Below, piece by piece: positions 1 through 7,104 of a DNA stretch of 8,732 nucleotides. The stretch's first letter is position 1. Each line of letters starts with the position of its first letter. The notes under the pieces were generated by a model. The model made no database searches and had not been told where the DNA came from. It was given only the letters and a program-made list of their open reading frames with translations. A program made the position numbers and the translations under genes. Source of the stretch: Methylacidiphilaceae bacterium (GTDB taxonomy: Bacteria > Verrucomicrobiota > Verrucomicrobiia > Methylacidiphilales > Methylacidiphilaceae); assembly GCA_028687155.1 (NCBI GenBank), contig JAQUAR010000044.1:1-8732 (forward strand), in the 5' to 3' direction.

Positions 1-650
1 TAGCCATAGACCAGCTCGCTTCCCAGGGCGGAAAGGACGATGCGGGAGAGCGCAGCCCATGGCCCAAGCCCCATGAGGGCCCAGGCTTGGGATCGATGAT
101 CCAGCAAGATCCGAGCCAACGATCGAAGATCCTCGGGCTCGCGAAGCCGCAGAGCAATTTTCGCCCAGTCCGGCGCAACTCCTTCCAGAAAGGAACAATA
201 CTCCAGAATCCGATCCTCGCCCGGGCTGCCCTCCAGCCAATGAATGGAGAGAATCCGCCATTTTCCCTCCGAGCGAGCGCGCTCCCACCATTCCTGCAAC
301 CGGGGAAGGGAGCGATACTCCACATCCAGCGCGTCGATCCATGGAAAAAGCTCATCGAGCAGCCTCTCCCGTTCCGCCTGCGCCCATTGCCGGCGTCCTC
401 CTTCCTCCCGGACACGCAGCGTCAGAAGTGCGGGTCGGGAGCGCTCGGCCAGGTGGGCGCACACCTCTCGGAGCGGGACCCCGTCTTCCAGAAGGGCGTC
501 GAGCCTCACCTCCACGAGATTAGCGGGGGACTCCGTCGACTTGAGAAAGGATAAGCCCCTCGCCGTCGTGATGGTGCCAACGATCCACGGGCCTTGCGGC
601 CACTTGTCCTCTCCGCCCCACTGCGGCTCGGCCGTTCTTTGCATGGCCAT
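1..650 (-). CDS. aroD: 3-dehydroquinate dehydratase, type I (partial, C-terminus beyond window)
   Basis: Probable type I dehydroquinase, the cytosolic shikimate-pathway enzyme that converts 3-dehydroquinate to 3-dehydroshikimate through a Schiff base. Reading the minus strand from ATG at 650 gives 216 open codons with no stop before the window edge. Family signatures appear in order: VEVRLDAL (E47, R49, D51), TLRVREEGG (R79, E83), DALDVEY (D109, E111), SIHW with the probable catalytic His137, DWAKIA with the probable Schiff-base Lys164, then MGLGPWAALSR (R203) and a GSELVYG segment. His137 and Lys164 are 27 residues apart, as are His143 and Lys170 in E. coli AroD. The segment after His is WLEGSP, where the family usually has DFxxTP. 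About 20-40 C-terminal residues, including the usual Ser/Gln substrate-loop residues, should lie outside the window. A second ATG at 644 is an alternative start; neither has a strong Shine-Dalgarno sequence. The gene is divergent from mreB. Confidence 0.88.
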   Translation of the reverse strand, partial: MAMQRTAEPQWGGEDKWPQGPWIVGTITTARGLSFLKSTESPANLVEVRLDALLEDGVPLREVCAHLAERSRPALLTLRVREEGGRRQWAQAERERLLDELFPWIDALDVEYRSLPRLQEWWERARSEGKWRILSIHWLEGSPGEDRILEYCSFLEGVAPDWAKIALRLREPEDLRSLARILLDHRSQAWALMGLGPWAALSRIVLSALGSELVYG

Positions 651-788
651 ACTCAATGGACCGCACGTTCGTGACCGACCGAGAGTTTCCCAGAGGAAGA
701 TCTGCGCGGGCCAAGAGAGGACGATTTACCGAGACTTTCCTTTTTTCTAGCAATCCCCCTCATTTTTTTTCAAGCTACCAGTGTACTC
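651..788. other. Divergent intergenic region between aroD and mreB
   Basis: This stretch separates the start codons of the divergent aroD and mreB genes and should carry both promoters. Its right half is T-rich on the plus strand, with T6 at 741-746 and T8 at 763-770, and it stands out from the GC-rich surroundings. I found no convincing hairpin beside the T tracts, so I do not call a terminator. No clear sigma-70 promoter toward mreB is visible; TTTACC at 725-730 with TAGCAA at 748-753 is a poor match. Confidence 0.6.
744..773 (-). promoter_or_regulatory. Candidate sigma-70-type promoter toward aroD
   Basis: On the minus strand there is a -35-like TTGAAA (773-768, 5/6 to consensus), an 18-nt spacer, and a -10-like TAGAAA (749-744, 4/6). 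Transcription would start near 737, giving an aroD leader of roughly 87 nt. The placement in the divergent gap supports it, but the A-rich sequence makes chance matches easy. Confidence 0.35.
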
Positions 789-1919
789 GTGAACAATCCA
801 TCTCTACTCGACTCCACCACTTCCCTGAAGAAAGATCCTTCTCTCCCGGAACGCAACGAGCAAACCCGAAAGGCGCCTTCCGGACCCTGGGAATGGGCAT
901 CTTCGGCGCTCTCGAGCGATATCGGCATCGACCTAGGAACCGCAAATACGCTGGTCTATATCCGCGGCAGAGGCATCGTCCTTCGGGAACCTTCGGTCGT
1001 CGCCGTACATCTAACGAGCAGACAAGTAGTCGCCGTCGGCGGGGAGGCCAAACGGATGTTGGGCCGCACCCCGGGCAATATCCAGGCGATCCGTCCGATG
1101 AAGGACGGGGTCATCGCGGACTTCCAGCTCACCGAAGAAATGCTCAAGGCCTTCATCCGCAAAACCCAAACAAAGTTTTCCTTCCGGAGGCCGCGTATCG
1201 TCGTCGCCGTGCCGAGCGGGATCACCGAGGTCGAGAGACGGGCGGTCGAAGAATCGGCTCGGCACGCCGGAGCTCGCGAGGTCTATCTGGTCGAAGAGCC
1301 GATGGCGGCCGCCATCGGCGTAGGTCTACCCATCCAGGAGGCTTCCGGCAACATGATTGTTGACATTGGGGGCGGCACGACCGAGGTGGCAATCATCTCC
1401 CTTTCCGGAATCGTCTACTCCCGCAGCGTCCGGGTAGCGGGTGACGAACTCGACGAGAGTATTTCCAATTATCTACGCCGAGCCTATAACCTGATGATCG
1501 GCGAGCGCACGGCGGAAGAGATCAAGATGAGGATCGGTTCTGCCCATCCGCTGGAAACCGAGACCGTGATGGAGGTGCGCGGACGCGACTTGGTCGCCGG
1601 TCTTCCGAAGACCTTGACCATTACTTCGCAAGAAGTCCGGGAAGCGATGATGGAGCCACTCTCCGTGATCGTGGAATCCGTTCGGATTACGCTGGAACGT
1701 TGCCCTCCGGAGCTCTCAGCCGACCTCCTCGAGAGGGGAGTGGTCCTGGCCGGAGGGGGTGCCCTTCTCCGCGGCCTCGATCGCCTTCTTACCGAGGAGA
1801 CTTCCTTGCCGGTACATGTTGCCGAGGATCCGTTGAGTGCGGTCGCGGAGGGAACGGGAAAGGTTCTGGAAGAGTACTCCATTCTCCAAAAGGTTGGCCG
1901 GCCTGAAGGTCGCCGGTGA
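789..1919 (+). CDS. mreB: Rod shape-determining protein MreB (N-terminally extended)
   Basis: Bacterial actin homologue that forms ATP-dependent membrane-associated filaments guiding side-wall peptidoglycan synthesis. The actin-fold signatures are clear: phosphate-1 motif [14 protein letters not shown] from D44, [34 protein letters not shown], phosphate-2 motif [11 protein letters not shown] from D192, AGDELDESI, and the adenosine motif [13 protein letters not shown] around residues 317-328. At 376 residues it is longer than the usual ~340-350, because 43 polar, charged residues precede the conserved domain. The start is a GTG with no Shine-Dalgarno sequence, preceded by a T8 tract. There is no in-frame ATG, GTG or TTG between this codon and the conserved core, so the start is the least certain part; the frame also stays open upstream. 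It is the first gene of the elongasome cluster, 50 nt ahead of mreC. Confidence 0.97.
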   Translation: MNNPSLLDSTTSLKKDPSLPERNEQTRKAPSGPWEWASSALSSDIGIDLGTANTLVYIRGRGIVLREPSVVAVHLTSRQVVAVGGEAKRMLGRTPGNIQAIRPMKDGVIADFQLTEEMLKAFIRKTQTKFSFRRPRIVVAVPSGITEVERRAVEESARHAGAREVYLVEEPMAAAIGVGLPIQEASGNMIVDIGGGTTEVAIISLSGIVYSRSVRVAGDELDESISNYLRRAYNLMIGERTAEEIKMRIGSAHPLETETVMEVRGRDLVAGLPKTLTITSQEVREAMMEPLSVIVESVRITLERCPPELSADLLERGVVLAGGGALLRGLDRLLTEETSLPVHVAEDPLSAVAEGTGKVLEEYSILQKVGRPEGRR

Positions 1920-1969
1920 GCTAGGAGCAGTGCCCAACCTTTCTGCGGTTCCGGAAGTTTGCGCGCACC

Positions 1970-2863
1970 ATGTCCGTTGACGAAGATCCCCGTATTCCCA
2001 CGCACGGAGAACCTACCGTCGAGCCTCGCGGCAGGGTGGGACGCGCACCCCTCTATCTGGGGGCCGCCTCTCTCTTTCTCCTGCTGATTGGACTGGCGCT
2101 TCCCCGTGCCTGGGAAGGACCGCTGCACCGGGTCGGGCTCGAAATGGCTTCCCCCTTCCTTTCGGTTTGGGATCGCATCGCAAAGACCTGGGAGGATTTT
2201 GAGCTGGGGAGCAAGACCCTGACGGAGGTCCAGGCCGAACTCAAGCAGTTGCGGGTCCGAAATGCCGAACTGGCGATGCGGAATAGCTATCTTAGCCACC
2301 TGCAGGAGGAAAATGATCGGCTGCGGGAGATGCTCTCCTTCCGCCACAACTCTACCTTTCACTTGCTCTCCTGCCGGGTGATCAGCCGCGATCCCTCCAA
2401 CTGGTGGAGCAATATTTACGTCGACGTGGGTTGGGGTGACGACAGCCGCCTCTCCTCCGATCTTCCGGTCGTTACCCCTCGGGGGGTGGTGGGCAAGACC
2501 GGAATCGTCGCACACAATCTCACCCAAATCATTCTGCTCACCAATGAGAACTGCAAGGTTTCGGCGATCAGCGAGAGTTCAAAGGATCAAGGACTTGTGG
2601 TCGGTGCAGGCACATCGGCGGACAACAAGCCCTACGCCCGTATGATCTATCTTCCCAGGAACGCCCAGGTTGCCGCAGGGGAACGCGTACTGACCAGCGG
2701 GTTGGGCGGGGTTTTCCCCGCCGGGCTCTATGTGGGAAGCATCACACAGGTGTTGCCCTTGGAAGCCTCACGCTCCTTCGGCCTCTACCGAGAGGCCACG
2801 GTCGACCCTGGAGTCGATCTGACGCAGCTTTCCGAGATGTTTGTCGTCTTGTCGGGCCGGTAG
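1970..2863 (+). CDS. mreC: Rod shape-determining protein MreC
   Basis: Bitopic inner-membrane scaffold of the elongasome; in other bacteria the periplasmic part binds and activates PBP2. The 297-residue product has the expected architecture: a short polar cytoplasmic N-terminus, one membrane segment at about residues 28-44, a heptad-like coiled coil at about 83-125 (VQAELKQLRVRNAELAMRN, then a LQEENDRLREML stretch), and a beta-rich C-terminal domain. The C-terminal domain contains typical segments such as RDPSNWW, VVTPRGVVGKTG, ILLTNENCKVSA and GGVFPAGLYVG. The ATG start has only a distant, weak GGAAG at about 1952-1956. It follows mreB by 50 nt and is separated from mreD by an unusually long 205-nt gap. 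Confidence 0.95.
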   Translation: MSVDEDPRIPTHGEPTVEPRGRVGRAPLYLGAASLFLLLIGLALPRAWEGPLHRVGLEMASPFLSVWDRIAKTWEDFELGSKTLTEVQAELKQLRVRNAELAMRNSYLSHLQEENDRLREMLSFRHNSTFHLLSCRVISRDPSNWWSNIYVDVGWGDDSRLSSDLPVVTPRGVVGKTGIVAHNLTQIILLTNENCKVSAISESSKDQGLVVGAGTSADNKPYARMIYLPRNAQVAAGERVLTSGLGGVFPAGLYVGSITQVLPLEASRSFGLYREATVDPGVDLTQLSEMFVVLSGR

Positions 2864-2892
2864 GACGAACGGTCCACCTGTCTCGCTTTCCG

Positions 2893-2921
2893 TTGCTATC
2901 CCTACCCCGAGGCGCTATAGA
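2893..2921 (+). promoter_or_regulatory. Candidate internal promoter between mreC and mreD
   Basis: TTGCTA (2893-2898) and TATAGA (2916-2921) are spaced by 17 nt; each box matches the sigma-70 consensus at 4 of 6 positions. If used, transcription would begin close to 2928 and separate mreD-mrdA-rodA expression from mreBC, with an almost leaderless mRNA for the small ORF at 2932. The match could be chance. Confidence 0.25.
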
Positions 2922-2931
2922 AAAGAGAACC

Positions 2932-3081
2932 ATGGGGATGGCTGGCCGAAGGTTAGGAATTCCACGACTGACCGGAGTAGCCAGGACCACGTCCGCTGCC
3001 CTCGACAAGGAAATCGGGAGGGCACTCGAATCCGATGCCGCCCCTAGCTTATCGAAACGCAGCGTAGAGTGGATGGATTGA
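2932..3081 (+). CDS. Possible small hypothetical protein, 49 aa
   Basis: Small ORF filling most of the mreC-mreD gap, starting at ATG 2932 just after a purine-rich AAAAGAGA that could act as a weak ribosome binding site. The product is soluble and mixed-charge, beginning MGMAGRRLGIPRLTGVARTT and ending KRSVEWMD; I recognise no domain. Its stop overlaps the mreD GTG candidate at 3069 and lies 5 nt before the ATG at 3087, an arrangement that would allow translational coupling. An in-frame TTG at 2893 would give 62 residues. It may equally be random open sequence in an untranslated spacer. Confidence 0.3.
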   Translation: MGMAGRRLGIPRLTGVARTTSAALDKEIGRALESDAAPSLSKRSVEWMD

Positions 3082-3683
3082 CGACAATGGCGGCCGGCGG
3101 AGTCTGGGAGCGCTCGTGGGGCGCAGGTCTGGTTCGCAAGGCGATCTGCGCACTGCCAGCTCTCGTCTGCTTGGCGTTTTGCATCGTCGCCGTGCCCCTG
3201 CAGATGATTCTTCCGAGCCTTCCGTTGATCCCAGCGAAGCCGGATCTGCCAGCAATGGTGATCGCCTATGCCGCCTTTCGACTCCCTCTGATCCCTTCCT
3301 TCGGTCTTGCCGCGCTGGTTGGATTCTGGCGCGATCTGCTCACAGCGGGCCATATCGGTCCATGCGTACTCGCCTTTACCCTGACTTCGATTCTGGTCTT
3401 TCTGCTGCGGCAGGGTTTGTTCCTGCACACCATCTGGATTTTTCCAGGAGTCGTCGCTCTAGCCACATTCGTGATTCTCGGGACGGCATACGCGCTCCAA
3501 CTGCTGGAGCATCGCGAATGGATCTGGTCGGCAGCCTCCTGGGGTGGGTTTGGGATTTCCTCGCTCCTCACCGCAGTCGCGAGCCTCCCCATGGGATGGC
3601 TATTTGACTGGAGTTGGGGGCTGCTCCTGCCCAGAACATCCGTCGATAACGAGGACGATCTGCTGGAGATCGAACTGTTGTGA
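3069..3683 (+). CDS. mreD: Rod shape-determining protein MreD
   Basis: Small polytopic inner-membrane protein that works with MreC in the elongasome. The call rests on position between mreC and mrdA plus hydropathy: five or so membrane segments at about residues 26-48, 62-87, 99-118, 121-145 and 158-180, with the MreD-like LAALVGFWRDLLTAGHIGP segment around residue 80-98 (compare the GxxxDLL element of the family) and a late MGWLFDW. At 204 residues it is longer than the usual ~160-175, mainly through its polar N-terminus and acidic C-terminal tail (VDNEDDLLEIELL). The start may be GTG 3069 or ATG 3087; neither has a strong ribosome binding site. Its TGA overlaps the mrdA GTG (GTGA), indicating coupled translation. 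Confidence 0.85.
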   Translation: MDGLTTMAAGGVWERSWGAGLVRKAICALPALVCLAFCIVAVPLQMILPSLPLIPAKPDLPAMVIAYAAFRLPLIPSFGLAALVGFWRDLLTAGHIGPCVLAFTLTSILVFLLRQGLFLHTIWIFPGVVALATFVILGTAYALQLLEHREWIWSAASWGGFGISSLLTAVASLPMGWLFDWSWGLLLPRTSVDNEDDLLEIELL

Positions 3684-5731
3684 GGAATCCGCTCGCCTCT
3701 CCACCGCCCTACCTGCCGAAACTCCGTGTCGGAGTCGTCGCCGTGGTGATTGCGGCCTGCCTGGGACTCTTGATCGCCCGCCTATGGGTTCTCCAGGTCA
3801 TCGAAGGGCAGACTTATGCGAATCGACTAAGGAATCAGACCACGATCGCCCTTCGTCTGGACGGCGCCCGCGGTCCCATTCTCGACCGAAACGGCATCGC
3901 TCTTGCCGAAAACCGTGCCACCTACGAAATCGATCTCTACCTCGATCAGCTGGTGCGCGACTATCCAAAGCGCCACCGTGGCCGCGTGCCTAGGATCCAA
4001 GTGGAACGGAGGATGGGCGGGGCAACGCTGCTTCGCAAGGAGCCGGATATCTATCGAGTGGTCATGACCGATCTCATTCCGATCGCCAACGCTCTTCATC
4101 TCGAAGTCAAGCTCGATCCCAAGGATCTCCAGCGCCACTATTTCACCAGCCCCACCGTCCCCTTTCGCTTTGCGTCTGATCTCAGCTACGTGACCGTTGC
4201 TCGCTTTGCCGAGCAAAACTTGGGAGTTCCCGGGATCGACGTCGCCGTGCGCCCGGTACGCCACTATAACTTCGGTGCCTTTGCCTCCCATATCCTCGGA
4301 TATGTCGGACCTCCCGGAGACAAGGAGCGCCTCGGGCCTGACGGCTACGACCTTGAGACGATGGGCCGAATCGGCGTCGAACGGTTGATGGATGGGCAAC
4401 TGCAAGGAAAGCCGGGCGGGAGAATTCTCCGCGTCAATTATCGAGGCTACATCGTCGCCGAAGAGGGATACACGAGCCCGAACCTGGGCGCTTCGGTCTA
4501 CCTGACTCTCGATGCGCGGATTCAAGCGATCGTTCAAGAGGCGCTCCGCACCGTGGGTCGCGGAGCGGCGATCGTCATGGACCCGAATACCGGGGACATC
4601 TTGTCGATGGCTTCGGTTCCCGATTTCGATCCGAATGGGTTCGTTCCCAAAATCAGCCAGGAAGACTGGAAACACCTCACTTCCGATCCGACAAGACCGC
4701 TCGTCAACCGGAGTGTCTCACCCTATTCCCCCGGCTCCACGTTCAAAGTGCTGGTTTCCCTGGCAGCGCTGAAATATGGAGCCATCACTCCCCAGATGCA
4801 GATCTTTTCTCCGGCCGCGATCGACATCGGCGGGCACCTCTTCCATGACTGGACCAAGACCGGACGCGGCAACATCACCCTCGACGAAGCGCTCCAGTAT
4901 TCGTGTAATACGTTTTTCTATCAAGTGGGCATACGCACCGGAATCAAGCACTTGGACGAGATGGCAGAGCTCTGCGGCTTCGGGCAGCCTACCGGGCTCT
5001 CCTATCTTGGTGAGTCCCCGGGCATTTTGCCCGGCCCGGCATGGATGAGAGTCGAGCATCCCCGGGAACGGTGGACGACCGCCCATACGGCCAACTTATC
5101 CATCGGCCAAGGCTTCTTGGAAGTGACTCCGCTTCAGATGGCGCTTCTCATGGGAGCGGTCGCCAACGGCGGCACCCTCCTCTACCCACGGCTCATCGTC
5201 GGAGTCTCCGATTCTCAGGGCCACCAGCTTGCTTCCATTCCTCCCCGACCGCGCGCCGATCTAGGATTGCGGCCGCAAGATCTGAATGCCATCCGCAAAG
5301 GCCTGCTCGCCGTGGTCGAAAGCGGAACCGGCCACTCCGTGGCCATTCCTGGCATCGCCATCGCCGGCAAGACCGGTTCGGCCCAGGCGAAGCGCCGGTG
5401 GAACGGAAAGCTCTACAACGACACCCGTGCCTGGTTTATCGGTTTTGCCCCGTATGAACATCCGAAGTACGTGGTCTGTGTGATGGTGGAAGGAGGCATC
5501 GGGGGAGGAGCAACGGCTGGTCCGATCGTGCATAAGATCATGGAGGGCATCTTGGCGCTGGAGCGAGACGGCTCCGCCCCGCAACTGGTCTATTTTAACC
5601 CGGCCCAGGGCAACTTCAACGGCCTGACGGAGATTCAGCCCAAGGTCGACACCCCGCCGACGGTTCGTCCGCCCACTCCGGTTCACCAAGAGGAAGGCCC
5701 TCGGGACAATTCTTCCTCGGACGAAGGGTAG
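3680..5731 (+). CDS. mrdA: Peptidoglycan D,D-transpeptidase MrdA (penicillin-binding protein 2)
   Basis: Class B penicillin-binding protein that cross-links side-wall peptidoglycan in the periplasm as partner of RodA. The 683-residue product has a short cytoplasmic tail, one membrane anchor at about residues 17-38, a pedestal/dimerisation domain opening with GARGPILDRNG at residue 62, and a transpeptidase domain with all three catalytic motifs: S353-T-F-K356 (nucleophile Ser353), S408-C-N410, and K564-T-G-S567. A tail of about 50 residues after ERDG (ends at 631) is rich in Pro and polar or acidic residues and looks disordered. The start is the GTG embedded in the mreD stop (GTGA), with a GGAG at 3665-3668. 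It ends 5 nt before rodA. Confidence 0.96.
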   Translation: MRNPLASPPPYLPKLRVGVVAVVIAACLGLLIARLWVLQVIEGQTYANRLRNQTTIALRLDGARGPILDRNGIALAENRATYEIDLYLDQLVRDYPKRHRGRVPRIQVERRMGGATLLRKEPDIYRVVMTDLIPIANALHLEVKLDPKDLQRHYFTSPTVPFRFASDLSYVTVARFAEQNLGVPGIDVAVRPVRHYNFGAFASHILGYVGPPGDKERLGPDGYDLETMGRIGVERLMDGQLQGKPGGRILRVNYRGYIVAEEGYTSPNLGASVYLTLDARIQAIVQEALRTVGRGAAIVMDPNTGDILSMASVPDFDPNGFVPKISQEDWKHLTSDPTRPLVNRSVSPYSPGSTFKVLVSLAALKYGAITPQMQIFSPAAIDIGGHLFHDWTKTGRGNITLDEALQYSCNTFFYQVGIRTGIKHLDEMAELCGFGQPTGLSYLGESPGILPGPAWMRVEHPRERWTTAHTANLSIGQGFLEVTPLQMALLMGAVANGGTLLYPRLIVGVSDSQGHQLASIPPRPRADLGLRPQDLNAIRKGLLAVVESGTGHSVAIPGIAIAGKTGSAQAKRRWNGKLYNDTRAWFIGFAPYEHPKYVVCVMVEGGIGGGATAGPIVHKIMEGILALERDGSAPQLVYFNPAQGNFNGLTEIQPKVDTPPTVRPPTPVHQEEGPRDNSSSDEG

Positions 5732-5736
5732 GAAGA

Positions 5737-6909
5737 ATGATCATGGTGGAAAAAGAGCGGCTTGGCTTTCTCACAAAGCTGGCGCGTTTCGATTGGTCCC
5801 TCTTGGTGGTCGCAATCGCGTTGTCGGTTTTCGGGATCGTCGTTGTCTATAGCGCGACCTACTCGAGCGAGAGCCAAGACTTTCGCAACGCCGCTTTTTC
5901 CCAGACCATTTGGCTACTGACCGGCACGGCGGTTTTCTTTGGCCTATCCTTTATCGACTACCGGAATTGGGTGAAGTGGGGATGGCTCTTTTTTCTCCTC
6001 TCCCTTCCCGCGCTCTTCCTCGTGCTCGGGGTCGGGCAGACCGTCAACGGCGCCAAGAGCTGGCTGCGGATCGGTCCGATCAGCTTGGAACCCGCCGATT
6101 TGACGAAGGTAGGCTTTGTTCTCTTCGGCGCTTGGTGGCTTGTCCGAACGAAGAGCCGCGGCTTCGTTTTCGCGGCCCCCCTTGTAGCGGCCATGGCTCT
6201 CCCCACGCTTTTGATCTTGAAGCAGCCCGCATTGGGTTCCGCAGGGGTCTTTTTGCCTCTCTGCTTCGGGATCCTTTTCGTCGGCGGCTTGAGAATGCGG
6301 TACGTCTTTCTCGGGGTGCTCTGCCTGCTTGGCGTTCTGGTTTACGCCTATTGGGGGGTGGGCAAGCTCGGTTGGGACATTCCGGGACTCAAGCCCTACC
6401 AGATGAACCGGATTCGCACCTTCTTCGATCCGACCCTCGACCCCCTGGGCGCGGGTTGGACGATCAACCAATCCCTGATTGCGATCGGCTCCGGAGGGAT
6501 GAGCGGTAAAGGATATCTAAAAGGCACTCAGAACATGCTGGGCTTTCTTCCGAAGAACATCTCTTATACCGACTTTATCTTCTCGGTGGTGGGAGAGGAG
6601 TGGGGATTTTTGGGCGGCGCGGCCGTGATCGCAGGGGAATGTGTTCTGCTCCTGCTCTGCCTCCGCATCGCCTTTGCCGCTCGGGAGCCTGCCGGCCGTG
6701 CCATCGCCGTCGGCATCGCCACGATTCTTTTTACGCATGTTTTTGTGAACGTCGGGATGACGATCAAGGTGGTGCCTATTACAGGCATCCCCTTGCCTTT
6801 CATTAGCTATGGAGGAACCTTCCTCATCAGTTGCCTGGCAGGATTGGGCCTAGTGGAGAGCGTATGGATCCATCGGAAACCCGAAGAAACGAATTTAGGT
6901 GGAGCGTGA
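5737..6909 (+). CDS. rodA: Peptidoglycan glycosyltransferase RodA (SEDS family)
   Basis: Polytopic inner-membrane SEDS glycosyltransferase that polymerises lipid II into glycan strands with PBP2. About ten hydrophobic segments run through its 390 residues. SEDS landmarks are present: NGAKSWLRIG with W109, SLEPADLTK (the usual QPSE.K region), NRIRTFFDP, the periplasmic loop ISYTDFIFSVVGEEWGF with the probable essential Asp279 (equivalent to Asp280 of B. subtilis RodA), and the C-terminal GIPLPFISYGGTF motif. One oddity is KQPALGS: the usual KQPDLGT Asp is Ala165. Two in-frame ATGs compete. The one at 5737 has AAGGG (5724-5728) 8 nt upstream; the one at 5743 has GGAAG (5731-5735) 7 nt upstream. 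The gene starts 5 nt after the mrdA stop. Confidence 0.96.
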   Translation: MIMVEKERLGFLTKLARFDWSLLVVAIALSVFGIVVVYSATYSSESQDFRNAAFSQTIWLLTGTAVFFGLSFIDYRNWVKWGWLFFLLSLPALFLVLGVGQTVNGAKSWLRIGPISLEPADLTKVGFVLFGAWWLVRTKSRGFVFAAPLVAAMALPTLLILKQPALGSAGVFLPLCFGILFVGGLRMRYVFLGVLCLLGVLVYAYWGVGKLGWDIPGLKPYQMNRIRTFFDPTLDPLGAGWTINQSLIAIGSGGMSGKGYLKGTQNMLGFLPKNISYTDFIFSVVGEEWGFLGGAAVIAGECVLLLLCLRIAFAAREPAGRAIAVGIATILFTHVFVNVGMTIKVVPITGIPLPFISYGGTFLISCLAGLGLVESVWIHRKPEETNLGGA

Positions 6910-6969
6910 CGGCACTGATCCGTGTTTTCGTTACCATCTCAAACCGGCTTGCCGCCGTGGCGAAGGGAA

Positions 6970-7000
6970 GGGGGCTGCCGCAGATGGCGGAGCCGCCCCC
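6970..7000 (+). repeat. Imperfect GC-rich inverted repeat (hairpin 1)
   Basis: GGGGGC at 6970-6975 pairs with GCCCCC at 6995-7000. Inside this, CCGC (6978-6981) pairs with GCGG (6987-6990) around a 5-nt loop, with TG opposite AGCC as an internal bulge. The structure would be very stable in RNA. No T tract follows. Confidence 0.6.
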
Positions 7001-7052
7001 TAGTCCGCGGCTCGAGCAAAACTCACCGAAAAGCCCCCGGCCGGAAAGGCCC

Positions 7053-7074
7053 GCTGCCTGCGGTGGCAGGCAGC
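7053..7074 (+). repeat. Perfect inverted repeat (hairpin 2) upstream of rng
   Basis: GCTGCCTGC (7053-7061) and GCAGGCAGC (7066-7074) are perfect reverse complements around a GGTG loop, giving a 9-bp stem. It ends 17 nt before the rng Shine-Dalgarno sequence. With no following T run it is a poor terminator and a better candidate for an RNA regulatory or processing element. Confidence 0.65.
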
Positions 7075-7091
7075 AGAAAGGGCAAGTAAAG

Positions 7092-7097
7092 AAGGAG
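7092..7097 (+). promoter_or_regulatory. Strong ribosome binding site for rng
   Basis: AAGGAG lies 7 nt before the rng ATG at 7105. It is the best Shine-Dalgarno match in the window and fixes the rng start. Confidence 0.85.
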
Positions 7098-7104
7098 ACC
7101 ATTT

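Larger units (their letters stand above)
6910..7104 (+). promoter_or_regulatory. Structured untranslated leader between rodA and rng
   Basis: These 195 nt hold no convincing gene. They contain a long imperfect hairpin (6970-7000), a CCGGCCGG palindrome (7037-7044), a perfect 9-bp hairpin (7053-7074), and the rng ribosome binding site. Neither hairpin is followed by a U run, so intrinsic termination is not supported. I see no good sigma-70 promoter; rng may be read through from rodA. Confidence 0.55.

Noticed and set aside
244..750. Plus-strand Ser/Arg-rich open frames across 87-750
   Set aside because: These are complements of the aroD coding sequence, whose family motifs and catalytic residues are clear on the minus strand.
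741..770. T6 and T8 tracts as an intrinsic terminator
   Set aside because: No stable hairpin precedes either tract, and both adjoining genes diverge from this region, so no transcript needs to end here.
1484..2527. Long 347-codon open frame on the minus strand across mreB and mreC
   Set aside because: It is antisense to two well-supported genes, crosses their junction, and has low-complexity composition typical of a GC-rich shadow frame; no domain is recognisable.
3827..4675. 282-codon minus-strand open frame inside mrdA
   Set aside because: Entirely antisense to the PBP2 gene, with no recognisable motif; explained by GC-rich codon usage.
6827..7102. Minus-strand 91-codon frame with a Cys-rich start (CPFCC)
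   Set aside because: Overlaps rodA antisense and the rng leader hairpins; the Cys codons come from the inverted repeat, and there is no ribosome binding site or family match.
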